From Paulinella micropora (Eukaryota > Cercozoa > Imbricatea > Euglyphida), in contig BJOX01000341.1 in NCBI GenBank assembly GCA_009731375.1, positions 91,848-125,836 of the forward strand: a stretch of 33,989 nucleotides of DNA, written 5' to 3'. Shown here one piece after another: positions 1 to 13,110 of the stretch (position 1 is its first letter; each line of letters starts with the position of its first letter). The notes under the pieces are model-generated. The model was not told the origin of the DNA and ran no database searches. It was given only the letters and a program-made list of their open reading frames with translations. The position numbers were made by a program, and so were the translations under genes.

Positions 1-96
1 GTAGTAGTAGTAGTATCAGTAGTAGTAGTAGTAGTAGTAGTAGTATAGGTAGTAGTAGTAGTATAGGTAGTAGTAGTAGTAGTAGTAGTAGTATAG

Positions 97-147
<51 letters not shown>

Positions 148-206
148 TAGGTAGTAGCAGTAGTAGTAGTAGTAGTATAGGTAGTAGTAGTAGTAGTAGT
201 AGTATA

Positions 207-237
<31 letters not shown>

Positions 238-627
238 TAGGTAGTAGTAGTAGTAGTAGTAGTAGTATAGGTAGTAGTAGTAGTAGTAGTATAGGTAGTA
301 GTAGTAGTAGTAGTAGTATAGGTAGTAGTAGTAGTAGTAGTAGTAGTATAGGTAGTAGTAGTAGTAGTAGTAGTATAGGTAGTAGTAGTAGTAGTAGTAT
401 AGGTAGTAGTAGTAGTAGTAATAGTATAGGTAGTAGTAGTGGTGGTAGTAGTAGTATAGGTAGTAGTAGTAGTAGTAGTAGTAGTATAGGTAGTAGTAGT
501 AGTAGTAGTAGTATCGGTAGTAGTAGTAGTAGTAGTAGTATAGGTAGTAGTAGTAGTAGTAGTAGTATAGGTAGTAGTAGTAGTAGTAGTAGTATAGGTA
601 GTAGTATAGGTAGTAGTAGTAGTATAG

Positions 628-678
<51 letters not shown>

Positions 679-3600
679 TAGGTAGTAGTAGTAGTAGTAG
701 TAGTATAGGTAGTAGTAGTAGTAGTAGTAGTAGTAGTATAGGTAGTAGTAGTAGTAGTATAGGTAGTAGTAGTAGTAGCAGTAGTATAGGTAGTAGTAGT
801 AGTAGTAGTAGTATAGGTAGTAGTAGTAGTAGTAGTAGTAGTATAGGTAGTAGTAGTAGTAGTAGTAGTAGTATAGGTAGTAGTAGTAGTAGTAGTAGTA
901 TTGGTAGTAGTAGTAGTAGTAGTAGTATAGGTAGTAGTAGTAGTAGTAGTAGTATAGGTAGTAGTAGTAGTAGTAGTAGTAGTAGTGTAGGTAGTAGTAG
1001 TAGTAGTATAGGTAGTAGTAGTAGTAGTAGTATAGGTAGTAGTAGTAGTAGTAGTAGTAGTATAGGTAGTAGTAGTAGTAGTATAGGTAGTAGTAGTAGT
1101 AGTATAGGTAGTAGTAGTAGTAGTATAGGTAGTAGTAGTAGTAGTATAGGTAGTAGTAGTAGTAGTATAGGTAGTAGTAGTAGTAGTATAGGTAGTAGTA
1201 GTAGAAGTATAGGTAGTAGTAGTAGTAGTATAGGTAGTAGTAGTAGTAGTATAGGTAGTAGTAGTAGTAGTATAGGTAGTAGTAGTAGTAGTAAAGGTAG
1301 TAGTAGTGGTAGCATAGGTAGTAGTAGTAGTAGTATAGGTAGTAGTAGTATAGGTAGTAGTAGTAGTAGTATAGGTAGTAGTAGTAGTAGTATAGGTAGT
1401 AGTAGTATAGGTAGTAGTAGTAGTAGTATAGGTAGTAGTAGTAGTAGTATAGGTAGTAGTAGTAGTAGTATAGGTAGTAGTAGTAGAAGTATAGGTTGTA
1501 GTAGTAGTAGTATAGGTAGTAACAGTAGTAGTATAGGCAGTAGTAGTAGTAGCAGTAGTATAGGTAGTAGTAGTAGTAGTGTAGGTAGTAGTAGTAGTAG
1601 TAGTAGTATAGGTAGTAGTAGTAGTAGTAGTATAGGTAGTAGTAGTAGTAGTAGTATAGGTAGTAGTAGTAGTAGTAGTATAGGTAGTAGTAGTAGTAGT
1701 AGTAGTATAGGTAGTAGTAGTAGTAGTAGTATAGTTAGTAGTAGTAGTAGTAGTATAGGTCGTAGTAGTAGTAGTAGTATAGGTAGTAGTAGTAGTAGTA
1801 GAGGTAGTAGTAGTAGTAGTAGTAGTATAGGTAGTAGTAGTAGTAGTAGTATAGGTAGTAGTAGTAGTAGTAGTATAGGTAGTAGTAGTAGTAGTAGTAT
1901 AGGTAGTAGTAGTAGTAGTAGTATAGGTAGTAGTAGTAGTAGTAGTATAGGTAGTAGTAGTAGTAGTAGTATAGGTAGTAGTAGTAGTAGTAGTAGTATA
2001 GGTAGTAGTAGTAGTAGTAGTATAGTTAGTAGTAGTAGTAGTAGTATAGGTAGTAGTAGTAGTAGTAGTATAGGTAGTAGTAGTAGTAGTAGTAGTAGTA
2101 GTATAGGTAGTAGTAGTAGCATAGGTAGTAGTAGTAGTAGTAGTAGTAGTATAGGTAGTAGTAGTAGTAGTAGTAGTATAGGTAGTAGTAGTAGTAGTAG
2201 TAGTAGTATAGGTAGTAGTAGTAGTAGTAGTATAGGTAGCAGTAGTAGCAGTAGTAGTAGCAGTAGTAGTAGTAGTAGTAGTATAGGTAGTAGTAGTAGT
2301 AGTAGTATAGGTAGTAGTAGTAGTAGTAGTATAGGTAGTAGTAGTAGTAGTAGTATAGGTAGTAGTAGTAGTAGTAGTATAGGTAGTAGTAGTAGTAGTA
2401 GTAGTATAGGTAGTAGTAGTAGTAGTAGTATAGGTAGTAGTGGTAGTAGTGGTAGTATAGGTAGTAGTAGTAGTAGTAGTAGTAGTAGTATAGGTAGTAG
2501 TAGTAGTAGTAGTATAGGTAATAGTAGTAGTAGTAGTATAGGTAGTAGTAGTAGTAGTAGTATAGGTAGTAGTAGTAGTAGTAGCATAGGTAGTAGTAGT
2601 AGTAGTAGTAGTATAGGTAGTAGTAGTAGTAGTAGTATAGGTAGTAGTAGTAGTAGTAGTATAGGTAGTAGTAGTAGTAGTAGTATAGGTAGTAGTAGTA
2701 GTAGTAGTATAGGTAGTAGTAGTAGTAGTAGTATAGGTAGTAGTAGTAGTAGTAGTATAGGTAGTAGTAGTAGTAGTAGTATAGGTAGTAGTAGTAGTAG
2801 TAGTATAGGTAGTAGTAGTAGTAGTAGTATAGGTAGTAGTAGTAGTAGTAGTATAGGTAGTAGTAGTAGTAGTAGTATAGGTAGTAGTAGTAGTAGTAGT
2901 ATAGGTAGTAGTAGTAGTAGTAGTATAGGTAGTAGTAGTAGTAGTAGTATAGGTAGTAGTAGTAGTAGTAGTATAGGTAGTAGTAGTAGTAGTAGTATAG
3001 GTAGTAGTAGTAGTAGTAGTATAGGTAGTAGTAGTAGTAGTAGTATAGGTAGTAGTAGTAGTAGTAGTATAGGTAGTAGTAGTAGTAGTAGTATAGGTAG
3101 TAGTAGTAGTAGTAGTATAGGTAGTAGTAGTAGTAGTAGTATAGGTAGTAGTAGTAGTAGTAGTATAGGTAGTAGTAGTAGTAGTAGTATAGGTAGTAGT
3201 AGTAGTAGTAGTATAGGTAGTAGTAGTAGTAGTAGTATAGGTAGTAGTAGTAGTAGTAGTAGTAGTAGTATAGGTAGTAGTAGTAGCATAGGTAGTAGTA
3301 GTAGTAGTAGTATAGGTAGTAGTAGTAGTAGTATAGGTAGTAGTAATAGTAGTATAGGTAGTAGTAGTAGTAGTATAGGTAGTAGTAGTAGTATAGGTAG
3401 TAGTAGTAGTAGTATAGGTAGTAGTAGTAGTATAGGTAGTAGAAGTAGTAGTATAGGTAGTAGTAGTAGTAGCATAGGTAGTAGTAGTAGTAGCATAGGT
3501 AGTAGTAGTAGTAGCATAGGTAGTAGTAGTAGTAGCATAGGTAGTAGTAGTAGTAGTATAGGTAGTAGTAGTAGTAGTAGTAGTATAGGTAGTAGTAGTA

Positions 3601-4311
3601 GTAGTATAGGTAGTAGTAGTAGTAGTAGTATAGGTAGTAGTAGTAGTAGTATAGGTAGTAGTAGTAGTAGTAGTATAGGTAGTAGTAGTAGTAGTGTAGG
3701 TAGTAGCAGTAGTAGTATAGGTAGTAGCAGTAGTAGTATAGGTAGTAGTAGTAGTAGTATAGGTAGTAGTAGTAGTAGTAGTATAGGTAGTAGTAGTAGT
3801 GGTAGTAGTAGTATAGTTAGTAGTAGTAGTAGTAGTATAGGTAGTAGTAGTAGTAGTATAGGTAGTAGTAGTAGTAGTAGTAGTATAGGTAGTAGTAGTA
3901 GTAGTAGTATAGGTAGTAGTAGTAGTAGTATAGGTAGTAGTAGTAGTAGTAGTATAGGTAGTAGTAGTAGTAGTAGTAGTATAGGTAGTAGTAGTAGTAG
4001 TAGTTGTATAGGTAGTAGTAGTAGTAGTAGTATAGGTAGTTACAGTTGTAGTAGTAGTATAGGTAGTAGTAGCAGTAGTAGTAGTAGTAGTATAGGTAGT
4101 AGTAGTAGTAGTAGTATAGGTAATAGTAGTAGTAGTAGTATAGGTAGTAGTAGTAGTAGTAGTATAGGTAGTAGTAGTAGTAGTAGCATAGGTAGTAGTA
4201 GTAGTAGTAGTAGTAGTAGTATAGGTAGTAGTAGTAGCATAGGTAGTAGTAGTAGTAGTAGTATAGGTAGTAGTAGTAGTAGTATAGGTAGTAGTAGTAG
4301 TAGTAGTATAG

Positions 4312-4347
<36 letters not shown>

Positions 4348-4434
4348 TAGGTAGTAGTAGTAGTAGTATAGGTAGTAGTAGTAGTATAGGTAGTAGAAGT
4401 AGTAGTATAGGTAGTAGTAGTAGTAGCATTAGTA
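1..4434. repeat. Compound TAG trinucleotide satellite
   Basis: A 4.4-kb array of AGT/TAG triplets is interrupted regularly by ATAGGT. The distance between interruptions is nearly always a multiple of three (about 15 to 30 bp). From about 2640 to 3240 it settles into an almost perfect 24-bp higher-order unit (ATAGGT plus six AGT). Because the period stays in register, the minus strand reads as an endless Leu-Leu-Pro-Ile frame; this is a consequence of the repeat and not evidence of a gene. Rare variants (GCAGT, GGTGGT, ATAGTT) mark separate copies. No unique sequence was seen. Confidence 0.97.
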
Positions 4435-4437
4435 CGT

Positions 4438-4446
4438 ATGTATACA

Positions 4447-4477
<31 letters not shown>

Positions 4478-4679
4478 CATACATACATACATACATAACA
4501 TATATACATAACATACATTACATACATTACATTACATACATTACATACATCATACATACATACATACATGCATACATACATACACACATACCATACATAC
4601 ACACATACCATACATACCTACATACATACATACATACATACACACACACTTTTTAAACATGTGTATATACATACATACA

Positions 4680-4710
<31 letters not shown>

Positions 4711-4991
4711 GGATACATACATATGTCATACATACATATGGATACATACATACATACATACATACACACACACATACATTGCATGCATGCATACATACAT
4801 ACATAGATACATACATACATACATATATACATACATATACATATATACATACATACATTAATACACATAGATACATACATACATACATACATACATTCAT
4901 ACATACATACATGCATACATACATACATACATACATACATACATACATACATGCATGCATGCATGCATGTATGCATGCATGCATGCATACA

Positions 4992-5023
<32 letters not shown>

Positions 5024-5180
5024 CACATATACATACATACATACACATACATACATACATACATACATATGTACATACATACATACATACATACATACAT
5101 ACATACATAACATACATGCATACATACATACATACATGAATACATACATACATACATGCATACATACATACATACATACA
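4438..5180. repeat. (CATA)n microsatellite block
   Basis: Tetranucleotide CATA repeats with CATG, CACA and TTACATA variants. The motif flips to its reverse complement near 5185, so this block and the next form a very large imperfect inverted repeat. No exon-like sequence was seen inside. Confidence 0.95.
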
Positions 5181-5552
5181 TACATACGTGCAATGTATGT
5201 AATGTATGTAATGTATGTAATTTATGTATGTATATATGTATGTATGTATGTATGTATGTTTGCAATGTTGTATGTATTTTGTGTGTATGTATGTTTGTGT
5301 ATGTATGTATGTATGTATGTATGTATGCATGTATGTATGTATGTATGTATGTTGTAATGTATGTAATGTATGTATGTAATGTATGTATGTAATGTATGTA
5401 TGTATGTAATGTATGTATGTAATGTATGTATGTAATGTATGTATGTAATATATCTATGTAATGTATGTATGTATGTATGTATGTATGTATGTATGTATGT
5501 GTTTATGTATGTATGCATGTATGTATGTATGTATGTACATACCCTCTAGTGC

Positions 5553-5583
<31 letters not shown>

Positions 5584-5830
5584 TGTATGTATGTGTGTGT
5601 GTGTATGTATGTATGTATGTATGTATTTACATAAAACACTCTGGATCGGAATCTGAGATTTGTGCATATGTATGTATGTATGTATGTATGTATGTGTCTG
5701 TAAAAGTATGTATATGTATGTATATGTATGTATGTGTATGTATGTGTTTGTATGTGTTTGTATGTGTATCTATGTGTATATATGTGCATGTATGTGTATG
5801 TATGTATGTATGTATGTATGTATGTATGAT
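5181..5830. repeat. (TATG)n microsatellite with short unique islands
   Basis: TATG/TGTA repeats with AATG variants at 5190-5465. Two short non-repeat islands occur at about 5538-5552 and 5630-5665. The second could encode a piece upstream of the first DCAF10 exon in the frame LDRNLRF, but no acceptor AG lies close upstream and a stop codon precedes it in that frame, so it is not called as an exon. Confidence 0.9.
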
Positions 5831-5834
5831 ACAG

Positions 5835-5875
5835 GGCGGTGGTGTCCTCCTTGTTGCCGCACGCTGAGCGCATAG
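5835..5875 (+). CDS. DCAF10: DCAF10-like exon 1 of those seen (partial 5')
   Basis: Acceptor ACAG and donor GTATGT bound 41 nt reading [13 protein letters not shown], with a phase-1 exit. Joined to the next exon it continues [11 protein letters not shown]. This resembles the TSLYGS...GAVFN region just before the first WD repeat of DCAF10. An exon ending in phase 2 must lie upstream and was not found. Confidence 0.6.
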
Positions 5876-6214
5876 GTATGTACATGCATACATATGTGTT
5901 TATGTATGTATGTATGTATGTATGTATGTATGTATGTACGTATGTTTTTATGTTTGCATGCATGTAAGCATGCATGTAAAAATGTATGTATGTATGTACG
6001 TATGTATGTATTTATGTTTGCATGCATGTATGCATGCATGCATGCATGTATGTATGTATGTATGTATGTATGTATGTATGTATGTACGCATGTACGTATG
6101 TATGTATGTATGTATGCATGCATGTATGTATGTATGTATGTATGTAGCTGATGCGTTTCTGGGCTCGACTGTGTTTAACGCGGAGTACCAGCCACAGGGC
6201 CAACTACTGGTTGT

Positions 6215-6283
<69 letters not shown>

Positions 6284-6284
6284 T

Positions 6285-6379
<95 letters not shown>

Positions 6380-6413
6380 GTCGGTAGGTAGGTAGGTAGG
6401 TAGGTAGGTAGAC

Positions 6414-6502
<89 letters not shown>

Positions 6503-7216
6503 TATAGATAGATAGATATGTGTGTGTGTGTTTGTGTTTGTGTGTGTGTGTGTGTGTTGTATGTTGTGTGTTAGGTGGCAGTGTGTGAGGACGGCGGGAT
6601 ACGCGCGCTGGGTAGCAGGCACAGACATACATACATACATACATACATACATACATGCATACATACATACATACGTTCGTTCGTTCGTACGTACATACAT
6701 GCATACATTACATATGCATAAGTCTTACATACATACATGCATACATGCATACATACATACATACATACATACATGCATACATGCATGCATACATACATAC
6801 ATGCATACATACATACATACATCCATACATACATACCTATATGCATGCATACATACATACCTGCCCGGCTGTGTACTGCGTGTCTCATGAATGCGCTTGT
6901 TTGCCTGTTGTTCGCCCGTGTGTGTGTGTGAGTGTGTGTGTGTGTGTGTGTGTGTATTTGTGTGTGTGTGTGAATGTCTGTGTGTGTGTGTGTGTGATAC
7001 CTGTGTCGTGTGTGTGTAGCATATGCGCCTGTTTGCCTGTCGTTTGTCTGTTTCGCTCATGCGTGCGCGTGTGTGTTTGGCTGTGTTGTGTGTGTGTAGC
7101 GCCCGGCGCAGGCAAGCCAGTCATGTCCTCCAGGTGCGCCTCTCCAGCCTCATAGCTATGCATGCATGTATGTACGTATGTATGTATGTATGTGTATGTA
7201 TGCGTGTGTATGTATG

Positions 7217-7250
<34 letters not shown>

Positions 7251-7423
7251 TGTATGTATGTATGTATGTATGTATGTATGTGTATGTGTATGTATGTATG
7301 TATGTATGTATGTATGTTGTACGTATATCTGTATGTATGCATGTGGGCATCGCTGGGCAGTGGTGGGAGTACAGGGTACTTGGCAGACGTGCATTGAATG
7401 GGTGTGAGGTAGACAGGGCAGGT

Positions 7424-7457
<34 letters not shown>

Positions 7458-7771
7458 GTAGAGGCTACGAGCCTGCAACCGCCAACGTGCTGCAGGCTAG
7501 CTGTGTGTGTGCGTGTGTGTGCGTGTTGCAGAGGGCGCGAGCCTGCACCCGGTAACGTGCCGTAGACAAGAAAGGCTAGTTGTGATGTCTGTGTAGATAG
7601 GGCAGGTGTGTGGTGTGTGTGTGTGTGCTGCAGAGGGCACGAGTTGCACCCGCCTATGTGCTGTGAGGTAGACAGGGTAGGTGTGTGGTATATGTGTGGT
7701 AGGGGGCACGAGCCTGCACCCACCAACGTACTGCGCTTCCTGGATGAGTGGGGATTCGTCACAGGTCACAA

Positions 7772-7857
<86 letters not shown>

Positions 7858-7952
7858 ACTATCTACCTACCTATCTATCTATCTAACCCGACAACGTGCT
7901 ACGCTTCCTGGATGGGAGGGGCTTGGTAACAGTTTATGCTAGCTAGCTAATG

Positions 7953-8019
<67 letters not shown>

Positions 8020-8020
8020 C

Positions 8021-8090
<70 letters not shown>

Positions 8091-8160
8091 GTATCTATCT
8101 ATCTATCTATATATATATCTATCTACCTATCTACCTACCTACCTATCTATCTATCTATCC

Positions 8161-8204
<44 letters not shown>

Positions 8205-8294
8205 CTCTATCTCTCTATCTCTCTATTATCGATCTACTCACTCATGAATGCAAAGCGCAAGCACGGTCAGCTCTCGAAGAACCTTACGATCTCG

Positions 8295-8350
<56 letters not shown>

Positions 8351-8758
8351 GTTTAATGTTTAATCTATGGGCGTGGCGTAGCTTAAAAGTCATGGCCTCC
8401 TATACTGACCTAATTGCGTGCAAATCAAAACTCACGCAATCGTAGTCTAAAGTAATCATGCGCCATGGATAGATTAATAGATAGATAAATGGATAAAAAA
8501 AAATATAAAAATGTATCTCTTGAGCTGCCTGGATTGTGTCTGGCCCCTGTGCATGTCGCACTGACCTGCCACTTGCCCTTGCTCACCTTGTCTTCCCATG
8601 CATATGCAGATCCTTCTCAGAATAAGCACATGCACATGCAGAATAAGTACATGCACATGCAGAGACTTTGACCGTAACTCCCGTGAAAATGCGTCCAAAT
8701 AGATTAATAATTCTTATAATTGTGGCCATGGCTCCTTGCTCTGCGCTTCTCGCTGCTC

Positions 8759-8827
<69 letters not shown>

Positions 8828-8882
8828 CGTAGTAGTAGGTAGTCGTCGTAGTAGTAGGTAGTAGTAGTAGTAGTAGTAGTAA

Positions 8883-8930
<48 letters not shown>

Positions 8931-8955
8931 CAGTAGTAGCAGTAGTAGCAGTAGT

Positions 8956-9029
<74 letters not shown>

Positions 9030-9064
9030 CAGTAGTAGCAGTAGTAGTAGTAGTAGCAGCAGTA

Positions 9065-9110
<46 letters not shown>

Positions 9111-9144
9111 TAGTAGTAGTAGTAGCAGCAGCAGTAGCAGTAGC

Positions 9145-9215
<71 letters not shown>

Positions 9216-9987
9216 CAGTAGTAGTAGCAGTAGCTGCTTGTTTGGTGTGCATGTGTTCTCCCTCCCTCTCCCCGGTGTCGCTGCAGGCTCTGACGACTTC
9301 ACACTCAAGGTGCGCTCTCGCCCCCGGCATTGCTACCGACATGTATATACATACATACATACATACATACATACATACATACATACATACGTACGTACGT
9401 ACATACGAAAACACCTCGCTACATACACACATAATTACGTACTTACATACATACACACTTGCTTCGCATGTGTTTCTGTTCTTCTCCGCCCCGAGCCTCG
9501 CGCTGTTCCACCGCTTGTGGCAGAATGCAAACCTCTCTCTTGCCTCTGTTGCCTCTTCCGCTGCTCGTGCCAGCTCGCTTTCCTGGTGTCTCTCTCTCTC
9601 GCCTGTTCATCTTCTATTGCCAGCTACCAGCTAGCTTGACCTCTGTCTCGCCCCCTTGCAAGCTGCGTGTAGCTGCTTGGCCGTGTGCGCGGCGCTGCTG
9701 TTATTGCTGCTGCTATCGCTGCTGCTGCTTTAGTTGTTTTTGCTGTTTTTGCTGTTGCTGCTGTTGTTGTTATTATTTTCGTTGTTTGTTTTTGCAGACC
9801 TGGGACCTGCGTCGTCTGCTGGACCAGCCGATCGCCACTTTCGCGGGCCACACGCACTGGGTCAAGAACCTGGAACACATCCCACCTGGCACATGGGCTC
9901 GCCGGCCCGGCGCGCACGGCCCGGCCGGTGCTGCATGCAGCGGACAGGGCGCCTCGTGGCTGCTGTCTGCCGGCTTCGACGGCACGG

Positions 9988-10083
<96 letters not shown>

Positions 10084-10215
10084 GGTGAGGCTGTGGGACG
10101 TGCACCGGCCGCAGTGCGCCAGCCAGCTCGTGCTCAAGGAACCACAGCTGGCGCGTATGTGTGTCACGCCAGACAAACAAACCATGGTCAACCAGCACGT
10201 ACGCACATTACATAA

Positions 10216-10246
<31 letters not shown>

Positions 10247-10272
10247 CATACATACATACTTACATACATACA

Positions 10273-10328
<56 letters not shown>

Positions 10329-10451
10329 TAATGCATACATACATACATACATGCATACATGCATACATACATGCATACATACATACATACAAACATACAT
10401 GCATACATGCATACATGCATGCATGCATGCATACATACATACATACATACA

Positions 10452-10482
<31 letters not shown>

Positions 10483-10520
10483 GCTCAGGTCTGTTCTTTG
10501 TGGACCGGTCGCAGCTGCGC

Positions 10521-10551
<31 letters not shown>

Positions 10552-10985
10552 CATACATACATTCATGCATACACAACGTACACACACGACTAGGTCTGTT
10601 CTTTGCGCACGGGTCGTAGCTGCTTGATCCACGACCTGGCGCTGCGCTTCACAGACATCATGCATACAGACATACACAATACACAGACGCTCAAGTCTGT
10701 TCGCTGCGGACTGTTCGCCGTTTCTTGATCCACGAGCTGGCGCTGCACTTTACACATCATACATACAGACATACATACACACACAAACAATCAGGTCTGT
10801 TCTTTGTGCACAGGTCGAAGTTTCTTGATCCACGAGCTGATCCAATTATACACATAATCCACCACCTGGCCCAAGTATACGCACACACACACGCACACAC
10901 ACACAGACCACGCACGCACACGATTAGGTCTGTTCCTTGCGCACTGGTCGCAGCTTCTTGATCCACGACTTGTCGCTGCAAGTAT

Positions 10986-11024
<39 letters not shown>

Positions 11025-11627
11025 ACGCACGCACGCGATTAGGTCTGTTCCTTGCGCACTGGTCGCAGCTTCTTGATCCATGACTTATCGCTGCGCTTCA
11101 CACAACAACCAGACAGGCCGCTCATCGAATTCGACTCAGAACAGGTGACTGCCTGCTATGTCCTTGCTATGCTGTGCTATCAATATATATATATATGTAT
11201 ACATATATATATGTATGTAGGTATGTATGTATGTATGTATGTATGTGCATGTAGGTTCACCGCGCGTGCATGCAGCTCGATCGTCAGCTGCAGGAGATGA
11301 AGCAGCGCCCGCCGCGCACACACTCGCCTTCTTCTTCTTCTTCTTCTTCTTCTTCTTCTTCTTCTTCTTCTTCTTCTTCTTCTTCCTCCTCCTCCTCCTC
11401 CTCCTCCTCCTCCTCGTCCTCCTTCTCCTCCTTCTCCTCCTCCATTTCTTCTTCTCGTCGTTCTTCTCCTTCTCGCTCGTCTCGCCTCTCCTCCTCCTCC
11501 TCCTCCTCACCCTACAGCAAGCTGTCGCTGCACATTCCGCACTGCTGCCTGCGCTCTCGCAACCGTGTCGAGTGGCTCAAGGAGGTGGAGCCCACCTTCT
11601 ACAGCAGCGTCATGGCCATAGGTGCAA

Positions 11628-11702
<75 letters not shown>

Positions 11703-12062
11703 GAGATCTCAACCATTTTGATGCATGTATGTATAGAGAGAGACAGAGAGAGCGAGAGAGAGATCTCTCAATCCATTTTGATGCATGTATATTCGTATGT
11801 TCTGTATTCTGTCTTCTTTCTTCTGCCTTCTGGCTTCTGTCTTCTTTCTTCTGTCTTCTGTCTTCTGTCTTATGTCTTCTGTTTTCTCTTCTGTCTTCTT
11901 CATTCTGTCTTTTTCATTCTGCCTTCTTCCTTCTGTCTTCTGTCTTCCGTCTTCCGTCTTCCGTCTTCTGTCTTCTTTCTGTCTTCTGTTTTCTGTCTTC
12001 TGTCTTCTTCATTCTGTCTTCTTGATTCTGCCTTCTTCCTTCTTCCTTCTTCCTTCCTCCTT

Positions 12063-12094
<32 letters not shown>

Positions 12095-12272
12095 TTTCTG
12101 CCTTCTGCCTTCTGCCTTCTATCTTTCGTCTTCTGTCTTCTGTCTTCTGTCTTCTGTTTTCTATTCTGTCCTCTGTCTTCTATCTTCTGTCTTCTGCACT
12201 GTGCATTTTGCATTCTGTTCCAGGTACGGCGCACGGGGACGGGAGAGACCAGCTGGTGGTGATGGGGGTATG

Positions 12273-12333
<61 letters not shown>

Positions 12334-12334
12334 C

Positions 12335-12380
<46 letters not shown>

Positions 12381-12393
12381 CATCTATCTATCC

Positions 12394-12451
<58 letters not shown>

Positions 12452-13077
12452 ATCTATGATATATGTTATATAGGGCAACGGTGTGTTTGCTGTCGACGAC
12501 ACCATGACAGTGTCCTTAGTCTGCACAGGTCTTGTTGTTGTTGTTGTTGTTGTTGTTGCTGTTATTCTTGTTATTCTTGTTCTTGTTCGTCGTCGTCGTC
12601 ATTGTCGTCGTCGTCATTGTCGGCGTCGCAATTGTCGGCATCGTCGTTGTTCCTTGTTCGTGTCGTCGTCTCACCTTTTTTGGTGTCCTTTGCTCGATTG
12701 GTGTATGTAGACCGCAAGCTGGTGCGGCGAGATCTTGTCGTCGTCTCACTCTGTGCTGTGCCGTTTGCTTGTTTGTTGCATGTAGACCTCAAGCTTACTT
12801 TGCTATGTGTCGTGCGCTTGTTTGGCGTATGTAATGTAGACCGCAAGCTGGCGCGCGATGCAGGTGTCTTGTTGACTGTTCTTGTCGTCGTCTCACTCTA
12901 TGTTGTGCGGTTTGCTTGTTTGTTCTATGTAGACCGCAAGCTACTTGTCGTCGTCTCACATTGTTTTGTGCTGCTTGTTTGTTGCATGTAGACCGCAAGC
13001 TGGCCCGCGGCGTTGAGACGCTACGAAGACTGCTCTGCACCACACGAGGTGAAGAGGTAGGTCTGTCTGTCTGTCTG

Positions 13078-13110
<33 letters not shown>

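Noticed and set aside
1-4434. CRISPR array or telomere
   Set aside because: No repeat-spacer structure with unique spacers, and the unit is not a known telomere repeat; the context is eukaryotic and intronic or intergenic.
4040-4501. Minus-strand Leu-Pro-Ile open frame
   Set aside because: Pure translation of the TAG satellite; no non-repeat residues other than the CATA-coded start.
5630-5665. Possible upstream DCAF10 exon reading LDRNLRF
   Set aside because: No AG acceptor within the in-frame interval, a stop codon just upstream, and similarity limited to a few residues.
4438-6151. Many overlapping Met-Tyr-Val-Cys and Ile-His-Thr-Tyr frames
   Set aside because: The four-base period leaves several frames open on both strands; no codon bias or homology.
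8758-9236. Poly-Leu, poly-Thr and poly-Val frames in the AGT/AGC tract
   Set aside because: The tract lies in an intron between two exons joined in phase; the frames are repeat artefacts.
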